Shown: positions 60,461 through 64,000 of the stretch, in pieces
How positions within the stretch are numbered: position 1 is the first letter of the stretch
How the letters are laid out: the number at the start of each line of letters is the position of its first letter
Assembly (NCBI RefSeq): GCF_030758295.1
Contig: NZ_CP132335.1
Location: 744,001-808,000 of the forward strand
Direction of reading: 5' to 3'
Source: Pararhizobium sp. IMCC21322
Lineage (GTDB): Bacteria > Pseudomonadota > Alphaproteobacteria > Rhizobiales > GCA-2746425
Length of the DNA: 64,000 bases
Made by a program: the position numbers and the translations under genes
The notes under the pieces: generated by a model
The model's input: only the letters and a program-made list of their open reading frames with translations
What the model was told of the DNA's origin: nothing
Database searches by the model: none

Positions 60461-62186
60461 GCGATGTCTGCGCCCATCCGAGCAGCGCATTCACGCGGTT
60501 CTGAAAATCCACACTGACATCTCCGAAGCTTGATGCCAAAATATTGCGTGCCACATATTCCATCCGGCCTACCGTTTTGAACCATGGGTTTTTCTTGGTG
60601 GTGCATGCCGCTATAATCATATCTCGCTGAGCTGAAGAGATCGCGTGCTCCGGTGAATGAAGAATTGCACGGAGATTTTCTATCGTTTCCTGGTTGGCTG
60701 ACACTGATTGAACATGCGCCGCGACCATCTCCTGACCATGTTCTGCTATGGCGTAATCCAAGAGAACCAAGAGTGTCGCGTCTCCTGCATTGCCGATAAT
60801 TGCTGCCTCTAACGATTGCCCGGGATGCCAAGTAAATGTGGTCCCCGCTGTCTGATGGAAAGCGGCTTCAATTTGTGTGTTGGGTACGAGATCAGCATCG
60901 CGAAATACCGCAGCGCGATACCCCAGCTTCACGAACTCCGTTGCCTTTTCGTACAATCGGTCTGGATGACCGCCACCGCCATCAACAAGTGCGACGCCAC
61001 AGGCAAAGATCGAGGGGCGGCCGTGTGCAGCGCAGTGTTGTTCAAAGCCTCTTACAAACCCGATCTCAGACGCTCCCTCACAAACCAGAACCGATGGGGC
61101 CAGAAAAGCTTCGGGTGCGCCGCGCAGCGTCCCTTGTGCAGAATCAGGAACGAAACGCGCGACGTGTTTCCCTTCTGACTTACGCAACACACGAAGCTGT
61201 TTCGCGGCAAGTTCCCTTAAAACGATTGGTGAGTGCGTCGTTGCGAAGACTTGTTGCGGCGGCACCTGTTCCTTTGCCCCCAAAGACCCCAATAACCGGA
61301 TGATCCGATGTGGTTCCAGACCGTTTTCCACCTCGTCGACGAGTAGGATAGACGATACCGCTGCCACTTCGCGTTGGAGGCCAGCAATCAAGAGGCGCGT
61401 CGAACCTAGGCCAAGGCCGCGCAGGGGCACGCCGTGTTCGTCGTGCAGCGCGATGGATCCGCCCGTCACAGAAACAGAATGTGTGTCGAGAAGCGCCTGT
61501 GCTTTTGCACCGATCGGGATGCCGAGTTCATCGGCTGCCTTTTTGACCGATGCTAACGCATCTCCCAGTTGTGCATCGGCGTCATTGCCAAAGGCTTTGC
61601 GAGCCTCTCTTGCAGCTTGCGAAAGTGCCAAGGACGCATCAGGTTTCTCTTCGCTTAAACGTCCAAGCACCGATCCGCGCCGCCATGCGAGATTATGGTC
61701 AGACGTTGCGCCTAGTCGGGTTGGCGCAAGGTTCAGCCGATCCTTCCAGTTGAGATTGCGTTCGGTGCCCTTCTCATCTGCTCGATCCGATCTCAGTCTC
61801 CAGCGCGGTTCAAGGTCGCCAGCAATCTCCAAATTCAGCGACAGGACGGTTTCCAATCCGTGCCCTGGCTCGTCTTCAATCGTTCCCAATAGACCTTCGT
61901 ACCCGCGCAGATAGTCGCCATAGGCCTCATAATTTCTCAGACTATCCGACAAGTCGCCTAAGGTCAGTGTGACCGAAATCGGAGTCTCGACATCAATCAT
62001 GTAAAAATCGGCGTCCGTAATCGGGATGGATCGACGGGCTCCAAGACATAGGTCGATCGCATCCAAAACGGTACTTTTACCGGAGTCGCCAGAGCCGATC
62101 AGGCAATTGATCCCCGGCGTGGGATACCATTCCAACGATTTGATCGACCGGAAGTGTGAAATCTCGACTTTGCGAATGACCGCCAT
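60453..62186 (-). CDS. OLD-family ATPase/TOPRIM nuclease (GajA-like)
   Basis: ATG at 62186 with AAGGAGG upstream; 577 residues. N-terminal ABC-type ATPase: KVEISHFRSIKSLEWYPTPGINCLIGSGDSGKST (Walker A 31-38), RGLGLGSTRLLIAGL signature-like region and Walker B SILLVDEVENGLEPH. C-terminal TOPRIM: VLVCEGASEIGFVRGFEQH and FRDADLV acidic residues. This is the OLD/GajA architecture: a nucleotide-gated DNA nickase. With the overlapping helicase it makes a Gabija-like pair. Confidence 0.83.
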   Translation of the reverse strand: MAVIRKVEISHFRSIKSLEWYPTPGINCLIGSGDSGKSTVLDAIDLCLGARRSIPITDADFYMIDVETPISVTLTLGDLSDSLRNYEAYGDYLRGYEGLLGTIEDEPGHGLETVLSLNLEIAGDLEPRWRLRSDRADEKGTERNLNWKDRLNLAPTRLGATSDHNLAWRRGSVLGRLSEEKPDASLALSQAAREARKAFGNDADAQLGDALASVKKAADELGIPIGAKAQALLDTHSVSVTGGSIALHDEHGVPLRGLGLGSTRLLIAGLQREVAAVSSILLVDEVENGLEPHRIIRLLGSLGAKEQVPPQQVFATTHSPIVLRELAAKQLRVLRKSEGKHVARFVPDSAQGTLRGAPEAFLAPSVLVCEGASEIGFVRGFEQHCAAHGRPSIFACGVALVDGGGGHPDRLYEKATEFVKLGYRAAVFRDADLVPNTQIEAAFHQTAGTTFTWHPGQSLEAAIIGNAGDATLLVLLDYAIAEHGQEMVAAHVQSVSANQETIENLRAILHSPEHAISSAQRDMIIAACTTKKNPWFKTVGRMEYVARNILASSFGDVSVDFQNRVNALLGWAQTSHG

Positions 62187-62241
62187 GCTGCCCTCCTTAA
62201 CGGCCTCCGCCAATTCCTAATTCTTCGCACCGCCTTTTGAC

Positions 62242-64000
62242 CTAGGCTGCATTCTCTTCTGGCACGTCCGCCGTCTTGATCAGTTCTTTGGCATACCGCT
62301 TCGCTTGCGAGATGCTCTGCTTGTAATCGTCGGCGGCAAGCGACAGCGATTCAGGAGAAGTGGCGCGGTCTAAATCGTCACTTGACCAATCGTCTGAGAG
62401 GCGTTTGCTGATCGCATAGCAAGTTGCCTTTCCAACACGGAATGCCATGAATTTGCGGGAAGCTTTGAGAATAGCCGAACGCACAACCTCCGGTTCGCCC
62501 GACGTGCGCAGTTCCGCATCAAGCTCGATGGCCATACGCTCAACGACGGAGTAAAGACCGTTCACGAACAGCGTTTGGGCGTCTTTGTAAAAGCGCCCAG
62601 CACGGCCTTTCAGGTTTTTTTCGGCTATCTCCTCAGGATCGGTGAGGATCTTGATCTCCGGCACACGCTCCAGGGACTGAGCGGAACGTGAGAGTTTTGC
62701 CCCCTCGGGCGCCTTACGGACCTTTTTGTGCTTGGCGCGTTGGCTCTTGTTCGGGTCGCCCTTGGTACCACTCTCATCCGTGTCCTCACGCGTCTCAGCG
62801 AAATCCGTGTCGAGATCGACTGGGTCGGACGTTTCGCTGCCTTCGGCGGCATCTTCCGTCCGGGATGCTGACGGGCGGCGCGACGGACTCAGGGTAGCCG
62901 TGGGGACGCGGAACTCGTCGAGGAGTTTCTGAAGGTCGGTTTGGAGATCATCCAAATTGTCATCGGAGGACGGTGACTCCGAGCGAATAACATCCCTGAC
63001 CCATTCCGGCATGAGTTCGCGGACATATGCGTCGAAATCCTCGGCGATCATTGAGGACCGGTCATCTGGCCACGTCAATCCGTCACGATACTGATTTGGC
63101 ATGGCGATCGTGTCAGCAAGTTCGATTTCAATGGTGAGAACCTTCGAGCCGAACGGGATCCCGAAGTTTGGGGCTGCGGCCGACCAAGCCTTCTTCGATT
63201 TGATGTCATAGCGCTCCCCCTTGTGCACCAGCGCGCAAAATGTCGTGGAACTCGTCGCAGGATTGGCGAGCGCGCTGAGGGAATGGCTGTGCCGCTCATG
63301 CTTGGGATCGTGAATATAATGTACCGTGATCTCGCCACCCGGCGCTTCGACCCTCTCATGATTGGGCAATTCATCGACCACATCTTCAAGCGTCTTAAGC
63401 CGGCGCGTACGTCCCGTCTCACCCTTGCCGCCGCCTTTGGTCATGGCGACATCAACGCGAACTTCGACTCCCTCGCCAAAACGGGCAAAACGCCGAAAGA
63501 TCGCCGATGCGATGAAGCTACGTTCTAGGCTTTTTCCTTTACCCAACGGTTCAGCAACGGTGTCATGATCTTCGCTTTGCCCTACAAGAAGGACTTCGGT
63601 CCAATCGAACGATGTGTCCTGCCCCGCTTCACGGGCCACATCGGTGACGTCGTAAACCGTGTCGAAGCTGCCATCGGGCAATTCGACGGGAAAGCGAACA
63701 TAGGTGCCCTCGTCGGCATCAAAGCCGATCGTAACCTCATTAACGACACCATTCCTGCACGACCGATAGCGTATACCCTCGCGCGACATGGTGAGACCTG
63801 AGACTTTCGCCCCGATCCCGAAGTTTCCGTCGAGCGCCATCTCTTTATTGACTGATGACGACAGGTCCGTCGCTTGCTTCAACTCCTCATCATCCATGCC
63901 CACGCCCGTATTCCAGAAGGTCAGCTTGCGCACGCCCTCCATCGTGGTGGGGTAGATTTCGATGCGGCGGTTTCCTGGCTGCGCCTGAACAGCGCTTTCG
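62242..64000 (-). CDS. GHKL (Hsp90/MORC-like) ATPase, 5' end outside window
   Basis: The frame is open to the right edge, so the start is missing; the ATG at 63942 is internal, since ESAVQAQPGNRRIEIYPTT upstream of it continues the GHKL domain. ATP-binding motifs are WNTGVGMDDEEL (N-G-x-G-M box) and GNFGIGAKVSG. An S5-like region follows, then an acidic/Lys-rich disordered linker (about 375-440 counted from the internal Met) and a helical C-terminus. It ends 55 bp before the OLD nuclease gene on the same strand. A defence ATPase of MORC type is likely; partner genes may lie beyond the window. Confidence 0.75.
   Translation of the reverse strand, partial: ESAVQAQPGNRRIEIYPTTMEGVRKLTFWNTGVGMDDEELKQATDLSSSVNKEMALDGNFGIGAKVSGLTMSREGIRYRSCRNGVVNEVTIGFDADEGTYVRFPVELPDGSFDTVYDVTDVAREAGQDTSFDWTEVLLVGQSEDHDTVAEPLGKGKSLERSFIASAIFRRFARFGEGVEVRVDVAMTKGGGKGETGRTRRLKTLEDVVDELPNHERVEAPGGEITVHYIHDPKHERHSHSLSALANPATSSTTFCALVHKGERYDIKSKKAWSAAAPNFGIPFGSKVLTIEIELADTIAMPNQYRDGLTWPDDRSSMIAEDFDAYVRELMPEWVRDVIRSESPSSDDNLDDLQTDLQKLLDEFRVPTATLSPSRRPSASRTEDAAEGSETSDPVDLDTDFAETREDTDESGTKGDPNKSQRAKHKKVRKAPEGAKLSRSAQSLERVPEIKILTDPEEIAEKNLKGRAGRFYKDAQTLFVNGLYSVVERMAIELDAELRTSGEPEVVRSAILKASRKFMAFRVGKATCYAISKRLSDDWSSDDLDRATSPESLSLAADDYKQSISQAKRYAKELIKTADVPEENAA

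Overview
This window looks like a chromosomal segment of a free-living alphaproteobacterium. Pointers are EcfG-type general-stress promoters (GGAAC-N16/17-CGTT), an HWE-family histidine kinase, DUF3618/PRC-barrel/DUF1206 stress proteins, and an L,D-transpeptidase plus extensin-like pair. Hyphomicrobiales (Rhizobiales) or a relative fits best, because the EcfG system is typical there. Genus cannot be set from the sequence alone.

Region 1 (1-15768, plus 24019-25259) is a stress/envelope neighbourhood. Ten sites fit the EcfG promoter pattern, each 20-90 bp upstream of a start codon. They precede a DUF3618/holin-like operon, an L,D-transpeptidase/extensin operon, a small secreted protein, a PRC-barrel protein, a divergently placed HWE kinase and response regulator, a PAP2/DUF1206 operon, a DUF998/DUF421 operon, and two paralogous 24-residue membrane peptides. 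Within this region lie a cyanophycin synthetase and cyanophycinase in divergent orientation, and an MFS transporter gene broken by a 19-bp tandem duplication.

Region 2 (16302-23590) holds small-molecule and detoxification genes: ArsR-SRPBCC, a nonsense-interrupted small membrane protein, DUF1801, a TetR-led operon (VOC, GFA, conserved hypothetical, GST) with a palindromic operator, DUF1428, a DHFR/RibD-like reductase, two more GSTs and a WYL regulator.

Region 3 (25395-33696) starts with a truncated tyrosine recombinase. A type I restriction-modification operon (hsdM-hsdS-hsdR) follows, with a complete Xre/RES toxin-antitoxin pair nested between hsdS and hsdR, then a frameshifted hypothetical gene.

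Region 4 (33903-47080) is a catabolic cluster: an SDR that lacks the YxxxK dyad and an IclR regulator face a long operon. The operon encodes a tripartite tricarboxylate-type transporter, a ThDP enzyme, an aldehyde dehydrogenase, three extended SDRs, an FAD dehydrogenase and a cupin. The substrate is unknown.

Region 5 (47377-64000) is a defence island behind a P4-type integrase. The junction holds the 3' half of a tRNA-Arg(CCG) gene. Modules in order: an ABC-3C-like trio (SMC-like ATPase, middle component, nuclease-like effector), an AbiE-like pair, a four-gene operon (PD-(D/E)XK-like protein, HEPN-like protein, protein resembling pPIWI-associated nucleases, caspase-like protease), and a Gabija-like OLD nuclease/UvrD helicase pair preceded by a GHKL ATPase that runs off the window. 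Three more tRNA-Arg 3'-end-like remnants (16049, 23762, 33829) lie near the boundaries of regions 2-4, suggesting successive integrations. The four-gene caspase operon, and a 17-bp inverted repeat it shares with the AbiE pair, are the best candidates for something undescribed.
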